Of a DNA stretch of 64,000 nt, positions 20,862 through 32,690 are shown piece by piece. Source of the stretch: Impatiens glandulifera (taxonomy: Eukaryota > Streptophyta > Magnoliopsida > Ericales > Balsaminaceae); assembly GCF_907164915.1 (NCBI RefSeq), contig NC_061868.1, positions 28,329,819 to 28,393,818 of the forward strand, in the 5' to 3' direction. The notes below the pieces were generated by a model that saw nothing but the letters and a program-made list of their open reading frames with translations, had not been told where the DNA came from and ran no database searches. Numbering within the stretch: the first letter of the stretch is position 1; every line of letters begins with the position of its first letter. The position numbers and the translations under genes were made by a program.

Positions 20862-20937
20862 CTTTTTTTCTTCTTTTCTTCTTTTCTTCTTTTCTTCTTT
20901 TCTTCTTTTCTTCTTTTCTTCTCTTCTCTTCTTCTTC
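20862..20937 (+). repeat. Pyrimidine microsatellite (TTTTCTTC)n
   Basis: Eight or nine near-perfect ttcttttc units, ending in cttctcttcttcttcccc. On the other strand it produces Lys/Arg/Glu-rich open frames that are artefacts of the repeat. Confidence 0.92.
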
Positions 20938-21151
20938 CCCGACCAATAACGACCGCTTTCCCTCCCCAAGACTATCCCCGAAGCAAGCAACGCTAGACAA
21001 ACGCTTCCCCTCCTCCCGACGACGTCTTCAGCATTCATCCGACGTCTGCATTGTACATAGCAACTATAGCAAGGCGATCTTACGAGCATTTTATATAGAT
21101 CCTTCAAATGAATTGTAGAGATTTGAATTCATTATTTTCGAAAACAAGCTC

Positions 21152-22260
21152 TTGGAGACGACGACGCAATCTATAGTATGCGTTGACGCAATGTATTTGT
21201 TAAATGGTAGACAAATGAACTGGTGGGCTAGGAAATTCGAAAGGGGAAGGCTCCAATGTAACGTCTACGGTTTAAAAAGGTCATTTGCCTATGGAACACA
21301 TAATATCATCCAGGTTTACTACTCGAAATGTGCAGAAGGTGGAGTCCGGTTACTAGAACATTTCACCTAGGCTCAAGACAGATATGCCCTACAGTCGAAG
21401 AGTTCCGAGCTATTCTTATGTTCAGATCCGATCCGATCCTAGTGTTGAAACCCCTTTCAGAGTCAGTATCTTTGAAGAAAGTTATGAGGAAGAAATTCAA
21501 TTACGATAAGGCTGATGTAGATATAATACTAAAGAACAACGTCATAAACTTCCAAAAGTGGCACAAGCTGGTGGTAATAAACGACGAAATTCCGGACACG
21601 CCTAATGTCCATATAATTGTGATGACAGTACTCATAGCCCACTATCTTTTGGCTCCAAGCGACGAAAGACTATCCTCAAAAACATTCGAAGTTACTCACA
21701 CATTAAGAACAAAAGCTTACGATATCTCGGGTTTGGTCCTCGGGGAAACATTGTTAGGCCTTAACGAACCATTCTAAAATCGAATGTCCGAATGAGGAGC
21801 ACCCATGCTACTGTGCATTTGGGTTCTAGAGAAGATCGAAGCGCTCTCTCCAATTCCTATGTCCACCATCATAAGTCCGGATATTCAAAGAACGCGACTC
21901 GAGGCGATCATAACTCTAGTGGTGGTTAAAGACAACATGCATATTAGAGACTTAATGTTTTGGTACGAAATAAGAAAGATGTTTTACTCAATGGGGGAGC
22001 ATCCAATCATTGTGCTGTGCGGATTTAATGAAACAGTTTCATATTACACGTCTCCTATTTTCAGACAATTTGGCTTAAGAAAATCTGAACCATTCGAAGG
22101 AACGTTGTCACCCATAGATAGACCCATCAACTTTAAGTTCTACCAAGAATACTTTGAGAGGTGGACTAAAGCATCGAAGCGCAAGATCCCTTCAGGGAGA
22201 AAAGGGATTCCTCTCAGAATTCAAGAACCATCCAAGGAAAGGAAAAGGTCAAGGCAATAG
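21152..22260 (+). pseudogene. Ogre-type ORF1: plant-mobile-domain-like protein
   Basis: Two overlapping frames give NWWARKFERGRLQCNVYGLK, then TLGSRQICPTVEEFRAILMF, later DTPNVHIIVMTVLIAHYLLA, VLGETLLGLNEPF, then (after stops at 21776 and 21796) WVLEKIEALSPIPMST, and near the end IVLCGFNETVSYYTSPIFRQ followed by FGL. The pattern (..CPT.EE...IL.., later L.G....Y.P...RQFG) is that of the plant-mobile-domain/DUF7745-type proteins found next to gypsy gag genes. Only one frameshift (about 21340) and two stops break 370 codons, less damage than in gag. The start used here is the first Met of the frame (21152). A basic tail (RKIPSGRKGI, KERKRSRQ) closes it. Function unknown. Confidence 0.65.
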
Positions 22261-22624
22261 GACTAAGAGGAGGAAACGACAAACTGAATTCCCTTTTATG
22301 CACTTTTCATTTATTAGACTATTTTTGTTCACTTTGCTAGATTAGACTTTTCTTTTATTCTGAACTCGTGAGTATGTAACGTGAGGACGAGGGGTGGATT
22401 GTTTGCGATTGTGAGTTTGCGATTTTATCCATAACACTTAGGATTTAAATAAAACAACTCATTCTATTTCACTCATCCTTTTCTACATGTTATATATTGT
22501 GAATGGGTAAATTGAGCGTCTATTGCATGTTAGGGATTATGTCCATACAAGCAACGCATTGATTGTCTTATTTTACTTAAGGGTCCAAACTCATTGTATT
22601 CTTTTGAATATAGATCTTTAATCT

Positions 22625-24190
22625 ATGACCACCTCACGTGATCCAATCACAGGTCGCTACTCTGTATGTGACATAGTTTTCAAACGTTACGCAAGAGCTA
22701 TGTCTGATTCGGAGGAGGAACCCACGCCAGGACGAAGGAAAAGTCAATTTACTAACATCCAAGTAGAATCTATGACAACCAAAGATGATTTGAAGGCTCT
22801 AGAACACAAGATAACACTTCTAATGGCGCAAATGGAAGCGATGGTTCCTTCTAATGATCCACAACCCATCTCCATACTTCTAACCTGAATTCCTCTAAAC
22901 CAACTATTCCAAACCCTGAGAATGATGAAGGAGTTAAGGCGGAAGAATGGTATGAATCTGATGAAGGAGCTAAGGCGGATGCAGATAGGCAATTAGCATG
23001 GATCACCTAGATCAACAAAGGAAAGTCGCTAATAGAAGAGCGTGACGCTGAGTTTACAGAGGTCAATGAAAGAGCAAGAGCTGATGCAAAAATGAGAAGA
23101 GAGAATTAGGCACCTTGGTCCACCGATGGACAAAATGGTTCAATATCTGATGTTATTCTCGATCAAGTAGAGGAAATGAACAACATGAAGAAGATACAAG
23201 CTGAAATCCTGAAGAAGCTAAGTGAACCAACCGTTAGAGGAACGTCTAGGGCCATGGAATCCTGAAGGTATAGTATGGAAGCTGCGAAAAACGCTTCCAT
23301 ACCTCTTGGACTGAAATTTCCAAACCTTCTAAAATACTCAGGAAAGAAGGATCCTACGACCTTCATGAACGAATATGTCTTAAATATGATGCCGCACAAT
23401 TTAGGAGAAGTCACGATGACTCTATTATTCCCTAGATATTTGGCAGACACGACTCTAGAATGACATACACACCAAAATATCGCAAAGTACCAGACCATAG
23501 AAGAACCGGCCAAGGCATTCATTAGCCGGTTCATTATGTTTGTCAAGGTTGACAAACCCAAGCGGAAGCTTCCTCAAATTTGCCAAGTTTAAAACGAAAC
23601 ATTTGAAAGCTACACAAACATATGGAAAGAAGTCGTGTCTGAATTAGATGAACTACCTAGTGAGTATGCTCAAGTTGACATACTTTACGTTAATATGAAC
23701 GTACAACATACAAAGAAACTGTCAGGTGCAAAATATCTCTTATTGGAAGACTTAACTAGTGCTGGCGAGGGGTATGTTGATGCTCTTAAAAAGGAATCCG
23801 AAGAAGGGAAAAATCCATACTCGGCGCCCCCAGGTATAATCCACGGAAGAAGGCAGAAATTAGCCATGTTGTCAACATATGGGAGGAAAAGAATAATGGA
23901 GCAACGCGTCCTTCAAAAAATCCTTTCCCCAAAAACAAATGTTTCCACCAAGGCAGGTTCACACGCCACTTCAAATAAGAACCAGTAGTACTTTGCCTCG
24001 CAGGACATTCGTTGATCTGGGAATGTCGACATCCAAGGCTCTAGAAGTGCTTTTAACAATAAAGATCATCCAAGTGTTGACCCCTCAACCAGGGAAGGAA
24101 ATAATGGGAAGACATACCAATGAGTGGTGTAAATACCACCAAGCGAAAGGAAACTCTACTGACTTATGTTTCACCCTCAAACATAAGATT
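22625..24190 (+). pseudogene. Tat-type gag, many stops
   Basis: Starts with MTTSRDPITGRYSVCDIVFK in an open 87-codon frame. Capsid-like motifs follow: GLKFPNLLKYSGKKDPTTFM, then MPHNLGEVTMTLLFPRYLAD, FISRFIMFVKVDKPKRKL, WKEVVSELDELPSEYAQVDI. A C-terminal knuckle-like segment reads EWCKYHQAKGNSTDLCFTLK (C..H....H/S T..C, the form used by Tat gags instead of CCHC), followed by HKI, a stop and DLID. At least six stops and two frameshifts interrupt it. The same C-terminal block is seen in the elements at 55.8 and 62.8 kb. Confidence 0.82.
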
Positions 24191-24257
24191 TAGGATCTTA
24201 TCGATGATGAAACTATCCCAACACCCCAAGTGAAGTCCAACCCTTTGCCAGAATACA

Positions 24258-25675
24258 ATGTCAACCTTAGAGTTAGACGCAAAGATAGAGAGGATGCTAG
24301 ACCTCCCTTCCTCAATCGATGATGATATTTGGATGATTGCCGATTTCGATTTCGATGATTTCGAAGAATCTGACCAAGACAACTGGTGGGAAAATAAATT
24401 GTCCAAAGTTGATGACAACATCTTGAATGACTGGTGGAAAGGTAGGCCAATACAAGCAAATTTTGAATCTACAAACGATTGTTGTCTCAAACTGAAGAAT
24501 GTGAAGTTGTTGTAAATCCGAATGATTTTTGGAAGATAGATGAAGAATTCAAGCCCAATGAAACTGAGATACATGCGACACGAAGAGGCATAGACTACCA
24601 ACCCACATTTGTGAAAAGAACGCATTTGAAGAAGCAAACTGAAACTAACAAAGAGAAGGGTAAAGAAGCTGATGTTCCACGCGCTTAGAATGTTGGCGAT
24701 GCTTTGCTCACCCAACTAAAGAAAACAAATGTCAATGTGTCAATGTTGGAACTTTTGATGGATTATATTGAGCACCGATAGGCTGTACTAAACGAGCTTT
24801 CCCAAGCTAGCATCTCTGTGAATACTTCCCCAAAACAGCTGGCTGGAATGGTATGTGGGGTAGTAACAGAACCGAAGATGGTCTTTGATGATTCAGATTT
24901 GCCTTCATACGGTATAGATAATTCTAAAGTATTATACATTTCTGTGAGTATGGAAGGGAAATCTGTTCCGATGGCCTTAGTTGATAATGGGTCAGCCTTG
25001 AATATTTGTCCATGGAGAACATTAGAGAAGATCGGTGTCCAGAGAGAAAGTATTGTACCTTCAGACTTATGTGTTCGAGGTTTTGATAACGCAAAGTAAG
25101 AAATAATGGGTAACTTCAAAATAATTGTGAAAATAGCAGGAGTATCATCTTAAGTAGAATTTGTCGTCATTGATATGAAGTCGTCATATAATATCATTCT
25201 AGGTCGACCGTGGTTACACCAGATGAAAGCAGTAGCGTCAACTGTGCATCAGAAGGTTCGATTTGTATCGCAAGGAAAGATGAGCACGATAAATGGCGAG
25301 TCGTATATTACGGTAGGAAATAGCTCAACACATGCTACATCTGAAGAGGTTCACCTCAACGACTTTACTGTGGGTATAATATCAGGGAAAGGTAACGATC
25401 CATATAGGATACCGGTGTTTGATTATTTCTCTCCTCTAGTGTTGAATTTGATGAACAAGATGAATTATTTTATGGGTTTTGGTTTAGGTCCACAAGCTTT
25501 AGGAATACCAGGTTTAGTGCAGATGGTAGGAAATGAGAATCGTCGTGGTATGGGTTACGAGCCATCTGGGCTCCATGAGGAAAGCAAAGGTAAAATAGTT
25601 GACACTTATATTTCGATCCCACCTACCTTGAATGGCCAATTCGTAAAACAAGGAGAAACCCTTCCTTATTTCTAA
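24258..25675 (+). pseudogene. Tat-type gag tail and aspartic protease
   Basis: An acidic linker (24258-24690) leads to the protease: YISVSMEGKSVPMALVDNGS, with the active-site VDNGSALNICP at about 24978-25010, then GVQRESIVPSDLCVRGFD. Later SSYNIILGRPWLHQMKAVAS matches the second loop of retroviral-type proteases. Stops at 25097 and 25150 break it. The 25.2-25.7 kb frame (DYFSPLVLNLMNKMNYFMGF, then YISIPPTLNGQFVKQGETL) is a conserved spacer also found in the minus-strand element. Confidence 0.8.
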
Positions 25676-26257
25676 TTCCCAGAATCGTTCATACACCTAA
25701 CCTCCAAACGTCGATTTACAGGATTGAAAATCTTTTCTAATTGCCTTCTTACTCAAACCCCTTTTTCTTTCGTGATTAGAGGGGAACCAGATGATTGTCA
25801 TGACGTACTGGAAGGAATGCACGAACTCTTTTGTGAATGCGAGCCAGGATCATGGAACAACTCTAAAGATGACGTATACACAAGACCTTCTGAGCCATTC
25901 AGGCCAGAAGAGTTAATCCACACATACTCTGATAGTGAAGACGTCACGGATAGCGAGGAGGAATATCCGTACTTGATGAAACATGCATTCACTAAAAATA
26001 ATTCGAACTTAAAATCTATAATTTCTGAATTTCATTCACATGCATAACATTATTTTGAGAACTCTAAGTTTGCGGACACTTTGAACAATGTTTATAATAA
26101 TGAAGAAGAAACTTATGATTATATGTCTTCCGATGAAACGTTTAAATAAGAAATGACCTATGAGGCAATATCTAGATAAACAAGAAGAGACTTTTCCACT
26201 GCATAAGAAACAATTAAAATAAATCTTAACACAGAAGAAGATCCTCAAATTGTTGTA

Positions 26258-27675
26258 ACTGAAAAAAGTTTAAATGATTTAGAACGAGAAAATCTAACTA
26301 AACTTTTAAAACCAAACAAAGATGTTTTTGCATGGTCTTATAAAGATATGCCAGGCATTGATCCAGAAATTATCCAACACCGCATACCACTTTATGAAGA
26401 CGCAAAACCGGTGAAATAGAAGCTCCGAAGAATGAAGACAGACATTGTGGACAAGATAAAAGAGGAAGTTCAGAAACAGCTCGACGTGAGATTCCTCGAA
26501 GTGGTAGATTACCTAGAGTGGATTTCCAATGTAGTCCCAGTCGAAAAGAAAGATGGAAAGATCCGAGTATGTGTAGACTATCGAGATCTCAACAAAGCAA
26601 GCCCTAAAGATAACTTCCCACTACCATACATCGACGTGCTAAAGGATCATGCAGTAGGCCATCAACTCCTATCATTCATGGACGGATTCTTAGGCTACAA
26701 CCAAGTACTGATGGCTCCAGAAGACAAGGAGAAGACAATGTTCATCACAAAAGTCATAACATTTTTCTATCGATTCATGCCTTTCGGGCTGAAGAACACA
26801 GGAGCAACGTATCAACGAGCTTCCACGATGATTCTTCACAATATAATCCACAAGGAAGTAGAAGTCTATGTCGATGATATGTTTGTCAAGTCAAGAGATC
26901 AACAAGGGCACATCCAAAATCTTGAAAAATTCTTACAACGTATCAAGAAGTTCCAACTTAGGCTCAACCCAAAGAAGTGCACATTCGGAGTGACAGCAGG
27001 AAAGATGCTAGGCTTCCTAATCATGTAAAGAGGAATTGAGGTTGATCCAAGCAAGATAAAAGCAATCACGGCAATTCCACTTCCACGAAGTGAGAAAGAA
27101 GTACGAGGCTTTCTAGGCAAGATCCAATATATAAGTCGATTCATAAACAAGTTGACTATGACATGTGATCCTTTATTTAAACTTTTAAAGAAAAATGAAA
27201 GATTCGTTTGGGATTACGCTTGTCAGAACGCATTCGAGAAGATGAAGGATACCTCAAGAATCCTCTTATTCTAATGCCATCAAGACAAGGCGTACCACTA
27301 ATCCTATACTTAACAATCACGGAAAATGCAATGGATAGTCTACTAGCCCAAGAAAATGAAGAAAAGACGGAAGTCACAGTCTACTACATAAGCAAGTGCA
27401 TGAAAAGCTAAGGACTTAATTACTCGCCAGTAGAAAAGGTGTGTTGGGCCCTAGCGTGGGTCACTAAGAGGCTAAGGCATTACATGCAAGCTCACACAAT
27501 CAAGTTAGTATCAAGACTCGATCCAATTCGTCATTTATTCCAGAAAACGCTTTTGTCATCAAGATTATCTAAGTGGATGATGATGATATCAGAGTATGAC
27601 ATCGAGTACACAATTAAGAAATCTATAAAGGGAAGCGTTGTAGTAGATTTTCTCGCAGACCAACCAATCGAAGTT
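26258..27675 (+). pseudogene. Tat-type reverse transcriptase and RNase H
   Basis: RT motifs in order: VPVEKKDGKIRVCVDYRDLN, LLSFMDGFLGYNQVLMAPED, FYRFMPFGLKNTGATYQRAS, and the active-site VYVDDMFVKSRDQ at about 26870-26900, then RLNPKKCTFGVTAGKMLGF. Preceded by a spacer encoding LTKLLKPNKDVFAWSYKDMP. The RNase H part has PLILYLTITENAMDSLLAQE, VEKVCWALAWVTKRLRHYMQ and KLVSRLDPIRHLFQKTLLSS. Breaks occur at 27026 (stop), around 27240-27270 (frameshift) and 27410 (stop). The RT catalytic YVDD is intact. Confidence 0.9.
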
Positions 27676-28239
27676 GAAGACGACGACGAGTTAGCATTCC
27701 CAGACGACGAAGTGATGACTATCAACTCTACAACCTGGAGGATACTATTCGATGGAGCTTTAGGCAAACAAGGATATGGCATCAGAATACTACTCATCGA
27801 TCCTGTGGGGACATACAACCCAATCTCAGTCAAGCTTGAATATCTCGTGATGAATAATGAGGTAGAGTACAAAGCATGCATCTCTGGCTTTAAGATTGCT
27901 CACGAAAAAGGAGCAAGACGTCTAAAAGTAGTAGGAGACTCGAACTTAGTCATTTCACAAGCTAATGGTGAATGTCAATTCAAGGGAGAGAATCTCAAAC
28001 CCTTCTATCAACACTTATCTACTCTAATGGAAAAGTTTGAACATGTGACATTCACACACGCTCTGAGAAGTCAGAATCGATTCGCAGACTATTTGGCCAT
28101 GTTAGCAGCCATGACGCAAATCCCAGAAGGAATCAAAATCAAGCCTTTGAAGATTCTTCAGAAACAGAAACGAGACTTTGAGAAGAGGACAATTTCCAAC
28201 ACCGAAGTGGCGTCCAAACTTTGGGTTGAACCTCTATAG
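27676..28239 (+). pseudogene. Second (archaeal-type) RNase H domain
   Basis: In one open frame: TWRILFDGALGKQGYGIRIL, then LEYLVMNNEVEYKACISGFK, KVVGDSNLVISQANGE, and LRSQNRFADYLAMLAAM. These are the D-G, E, G-D-S and AD catalytic blocks of the type-I RNase H that Tat-clade elements carry between the first RNase H and integrase. The domain is uninterrupted here, unlike the equivalent in the 50.7-51.1 kb element. Confidence 0.87.
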
Positions 28240-28261
28240 AAGTACGTCGAGGATGGAGAGT

Positions 28262-29457
28262 ATCCTTCACACTTTTAGAACAAAAAGAGGAGAGCTCTAC
28301 GCCAATACGCAACCAACTACGTACTACTCACAGGAAAGTTATATCGACGCTCTTTTGACGCTCAGAACATGCTTTGCATCGACCAACCTCAAGCATCACA
28401 GATCATGGAAGAAGTACATGTAGGAACATGTGGCCCACACATGAACAGATCGACACTCTCTAAGAATATCTTTCTCTTTGGCTATTACTGGCCGAACATG
28501 GAACAAGAATGTGTAGAATATGTTAAGAAGTGTCATCAATGTCAAGTTTACGCGAACTTGAAGTACACCCCCAACATTTCTACTTTACAACATGACCTCA
28601 CCTTGGCCAATCTTGACATGGGGAATAGATATCATCGGAAAAATCTAACCTCACGCTTCAAATGGACACGAGTCCATCCTTGTAGCTATCGACTATTTCA
28701 TGAAATGGGTCGAATCTTAATCATACAAGGTTCTCAAGTCATCACATGTTGCCAAGTTCATACGCAACAACATCATTGCACGCTACGGAATTCCTCAAGC
28801 CTTTATCTTAGACAATGGTGGACACTTCCGAGGAGAAGTACTCAAAGTACTAGATGAATACATGATTGAACACCACAAGTCCTCATCTTGTTGTCCTCAA
28901 ACGAACAGTGTAGTAGAAGAAACCAATAAGAACATGATCACCATCATCAAGAAGATGACTCAAACGTACAAGGATTGGCACGAGAAGCTTCCATACGCCC
29001 TATGGGGATACAGAACGACCATTTTAACATCAACAAGAGAAACATCATTTGCATTGGTCTACGGAATGGATGCAGTGCAACCTATCGAAATCAAAGTCCC
29101 TACTCTACGAGTTTTACTCGAGACACAAGTAGTGGAGGAAGATTGGTTTAAGTCACGATATAATCAGCTAGCCCTTATGAAAGACTAGAGGTTAGACGCA
29201 TTATGTCAAATGCAAGCATACCAAAGAAGTATGATCAGAGCTTTCAACAAGAAGGTGAAACCTAGGAACATTCAAAAAGGTGATCTAGTTCTAAAGAAGA
29301 AAAACCTAGACCCTAGAGGGAAATTCCAAACACCATAGGAAGGACCCTACCTCGTCAAGAAAGTCTTTTCAGGCGGCGCCACGAGATTGACCACCATGGA
29401 CGGAGAAGAACTTTCAGCACCCTTCAACGTCGACATTCTCAAAAGATACATCATCTA
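28262..29457 (+). pseudogene. Tat-type integrase
   Basis: The HHCC zinc segment reads ASQIMEEVHVGTCGPHMN, then YYWPNMEQECVEYVKKCHQC (plus Q). The first catalytic Asp region (28605-28730) is frameshifted. The second Asp lies in FILDNGGHFRGEV and the Glu in TNSVVEETNKNMI, followed by YKDWHEKLPYALWGYRTTIL. The frame ends ATRLTTMDGEELSAPFNVDI, then LKRYII and TAA at 29455-29457. At least four frameshifts or stops. The C-terminal chromodomain is absent, as expected for Tat. Confidence 0.86.
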
Positions 29458-29460
29458 AAG

Positions 29461-29790
29461 CATGCATATTTCATTACATACATCAAAGTCCATAACTTCA
29501 TAAGTTATGAACTACGTCAGACTTGATATTTCTCGAGAGTACGTAAGCAACCCATCTAGGGTGCGGTCACCACAATCAATTATCGAAAGAAGTTGATAGA
29601 CATTTCATTTCACATAACACGCATTATTTCTCATCCATACCAAAGTTCATAACTCACAAGTTACAAACTACGTGAGACCTGATCTCTCTTGAGAGTATGT
29701 AGGAAACCCATCTAGGGTGCGGCCACCTCTATTAATTATCGAAAGAAATTGATAGATATTTCCTTTCACCTCACATCGCTGACATTCATT
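29461..29790 (+). repeat. 3' UTR tandem repeat A of the gypsy element
   Basis: Two copies about 157 bp apart, each with cataact-cataagttatgaactacgt, a gacctgat-like word, gagagtacgtaagcaacccat and gtgcggtcacc. The central ctacgt and acgtaa/atgtag words can pair as a stem. Confidence 0.88.
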
Positions 29791-29844
29791 GCATATACAT
29801 CAAAAAGGGAGTTAATCACACTTTGAGTTAACTCCTAAACCAAA

Positions 29845-30430
29845 AACTCCTAGTCAACACTTAGGGCATTTTTTTATTAAAATAAAAATGACCACAAGAT
29901 TCTCACAGAGTCCCACTTGAGAAAATATAACGCCCAAAGCTAAAATATTTTTCTCTTCGACTTAGGATCTCAACGTTTTCACAAGAATTCACACAAACAT
30001 CTTTCAAAAACAACGTGCATGGAACTACGTTGGACCTGAATTCCCCTAGCTATGGGATACGTAGGAAGCTTGTATGAGCCCGGTCTTAAACATTTTCAAA
30101 AACTAAACCCCTATATCAACACTAGGGGCATTTTTATAAAAATGAGCACAAGATCTCCACAGAGTCCCACTTGAGAAAATATAACGCCCAAAGGTAAAAT
30201 ATTTTGCTCTTCGACTTAGGATCTCAAAAGATTTTCAAAACATTCACACACACACTCACATACATTTTTCACAAACAACGTGCATGAAACTACGTTGGAC
30301 CTAAATTCCCTTAGTTATGGGATACGTAGGCAGCTTGTATGAGCCCGATCCTAAACATTTTCAAAAATCAAATCCCTATATCGACACTAGGGGCATTTAT
30401 GAAAATGAAATGATTGAAAGATCCTCACAG
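29845..30430 (+). repeat. 3' UTR tandem repeat B of the gypsy element
   Basis: Two copies about 265 bp apart and the start of a third, with cacttaggggcattt-like start, cacagagtcccacttgagaa, taacgcccaaag, actacgttggacct, gggatacgtagg and tatgagcccgg. Tandem repeats in the 3' UTR are a known habit of Tat/Ogre elements and a source of satellites. Confidence 0.9.
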
Positions 30431-30480
30431 AGTTAGCTTAAATGAGTAAATATAATGCTTAACACATGGCTAAAGCATTT

Positions 30481-31300
30481 TATTCTCAAGTAACTTAGGT
30501 TCTTCAAACCATAATAAGTATTTGAATCTCATCCATATTTTATGCCATAAAATTTTCTGAAAGAAAGATATAACTCTTGGGGTTTCTTGAACCACAAAAT
30601 ATGGACGCAATAAAGACTTGGTTCTAAGTTTGATGTAGAAATGAGATCAAACGCCAATATCATATCTTCAAGGCCCAAAACATCTTCAAATATTTCTTTA
30701 AATTCAACTTCTTCCAAGTCAACCCGATAATGATCATCTTTTCCAACGAAGGTTGCCTTTGCATTCTCTTTATCATCGTACACTTAGGAAACTTGTAAAT
30801 AAATAAACGAATACCTTAAATTATCGCAAATTTCTTCATCGAGACCGAGATTGTCGCATTTTGTATCATGAGTATGTGGAGTATCCACATTTTTCCATAT
30901 CAAAAATTGTAGACAAGAAGTGCATCTTCCACTCTAGAATAATCGTCATCAAAAGTGATTTCGTCTTTATTTGGAGCTGAATATGTCAATGAGGAAAGTG
31001 TTGATTGTGAATATGTCCCTGGGAAAAGTGTCGATTTTTTACATGTTGCTCGTCAACTTCCAATAACTCCTCGGATTTGAATATCAATTTTTGATGATTG
31101 TTTTCCCACTTTTTCCTAATAGTTTTTGCCTTTTTTATTTCATTAGCATTCTTTTATGATTTTAGCAAGTCGGTTATTTGTCGACACTATTCCGCGATTA
31201 ACTTCCACGGTTCTAGTTTCACTTTCTTTTGTGTATGTTGTGAATCGTCCCTTACATATGACCCAAACTCACGTCGCAATAGTTGTTTCAGCTCTCTCCA
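30481..31300. other. TE-derived spacer, minus-strand ORF of unknown origin
   Basis: 30529-30783 (minus) is open: YRVDLEEVEFKEIFEDVLGL, then CVHILWFKKPQELYLSF. It is acidic and not recognised. It precedes the gypsy gag scrap in the opposite order to a normal element, so it may be the 3' part of that gag-pol relic or an unrelated fragment. Confidence 0.3.
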
Positions 31301-31306
31301 CGTTCA

Positions 31307-31500
31307 TCATTTGTTGAGAGTTTTCATTACCAAGTGTTTCCTAAGCCATCGTAGTGCATTTTCCTTCATGTGAGCTGTCGTAAGATGCACCTCGTCTTCT
31401 TCAAACATATCATTAACTCGAAAAAATCTTTCTGCCTCATAAATATAAATCCAGTCATCGACATTTTCTCCAAAAAACTTTGGAAAATTCACTTTGACAA
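31307..31500 (-). pseudogene. Gypsy gag N-terminal fragment
   Basis: Minus-strand frame reads VNFPKFFGENVDDWIYIYEA, then ERFFRVNDMFEEDEVHLTTA and HMKENALRWLRKH. This matches the start of retrotransposon gag domains of chromovirus-type gypsy elements (P.F.GEN...W....E.FF......E..KV......L...AL.W). Only about 60 codons remain. Confidence 0.72.
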
Positions 31501-32690
31501 CTCACCACACTTTATACATTCATGTGCCTGATTGTGGTTACGAATTTCATTCAACTATCATCGATAAGTGTTTCCACCATATTGTCTAGAAAGTCACTAT
31601 GATACAAATGATATAGCTCGAAGTAGATTTAAATTGATAACCTAGTTATAAATTGAGAGATACCTTGATTTAAAGTGGAGAATATATTAGAATGGAGGGT
31701 AATAATGAGATTCAAAAATACAATCTGCAATTGAGAGTATTAGGTGAGAGGGTAAGAGATTAACGATTGAGGAATAAGATAGAAGATAGAGACAAAACTT
31801 GACCTTAAAAGGTTTCCTTAAAAATATCTAGTCTCTCTACAGATCAAGATATCTTCTTATATACTCACTAGTTGCCATACTCAATTTGATAGTCAATCTC
31901 ATATTTTTGGCTACTGCCTTATTAATAATTATTTATTTCTATATTAATAATGATTTATTCTCAATCAATTAGCTATTTCATATTTTGTCTAATTGCCTTA
32001 TTTATAACTATTTATTTGTTTAAAATTAAAAATAAAACTATTGACATGGATTACATCTACCCGCCAACTTATTTTAGGGTTAGGAAACTTAACCCTAATA
32101 ATCCCTCGTATCATAGTACTACATTAATTGATGATGATACTACAATATTTGATGGTATATTCTCCTCATTAATAGGCTGATTAGAAAGAGATACTATTTT
32201 TGTCATGCATTGTGTAGTACTTCTTCACGAAAGTCAAGCTAAATAGTGGCAATGTTTTCTTTTTCTTTGGTCGAGGTCTCATCATCACGACAGTAACAAT
32301 ATAATAATTATTGCAATAAACATATTGTTTCAATTATAAACAATAACATATAATGCTCGATCAATAAACAACAATAATGATAATATATTAACATTTAAAT
32401 AATATCAAATATTTGAATATTGAGGATTTGTATTCATTGTAATCTTCTAACCTAATTTATTGGTATTATATTTCACATAAAACACTTGCTTTTCTTGAGT
32501 GGACAATATAAAATGTTCATTTTAACTTCTTAATGCGCAGTTGCAATTTATGCTCACAAAACTACTTTTATCGACACTGATTCTCTATCTCTAAAATGCA
32601 CATTAAATCACTTGAACTTAAAAACCAGAATCCGTTTTCCACGAAGGTATTGCATTTTAATCATTTCTTTTAATACTCCATAATAGTTCA
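31501..32690 (-). other. Likely leader and LTR remnant of the gag fragment, then AT-rich DNA
   Basis: About 100 bases upstream of the gag fragment the minus strand has tgtatcatagtgac, a degraded tRNA-Met primer site. Beyond it, 31605-32210 contains purine-rich LTR-like DNA with no frame. Ends cannot be set. 32260-32690 is AT-rich without a recognised feature. Confidence 0.35.

Larger units (their letters stand above)
21152..30480 (+). mobile_element. Ty3/gypsy element of Tat/Ogre type, degenerate
   Basis: Plus-strand order: extra ORF1 (21.15-22.26 kb), gag (22.6-24.2), protease (24.8-25.7), RT-RNase H (26.3-27.7), a second archaeal-type RNase H (27.7-28.1), integrase (28.26-29.46), then a 3' UTR with two families of tandem repeats. 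Integrase after RT is gypsy order. The second RNase H is the mark of the Tat clade, and an ORF before gag is known from Ogre elements of that clade. Stops and frameshifts occur throughout. Neither LTR could be located: a gypsy gag scrap on the other strand lies to the right, and a MULE-type end to the left, so both ends appear lost or overwritten. Confidence 0.85.

Noticed and set aside
20761..21107. Lys/Glu/Arg-rich minus-strand frames
   Set aside because: Translation of the pyrimidine microsatellite; no homology or ATG context.
29461..30430. Direct repeats with unique-looking spacers that might suggest a CRISPR-like array
   Set aside because: Units are 157-265 bp long, vary within the repeat and lie in a retrotransposon 3' UTR of a plant genome.
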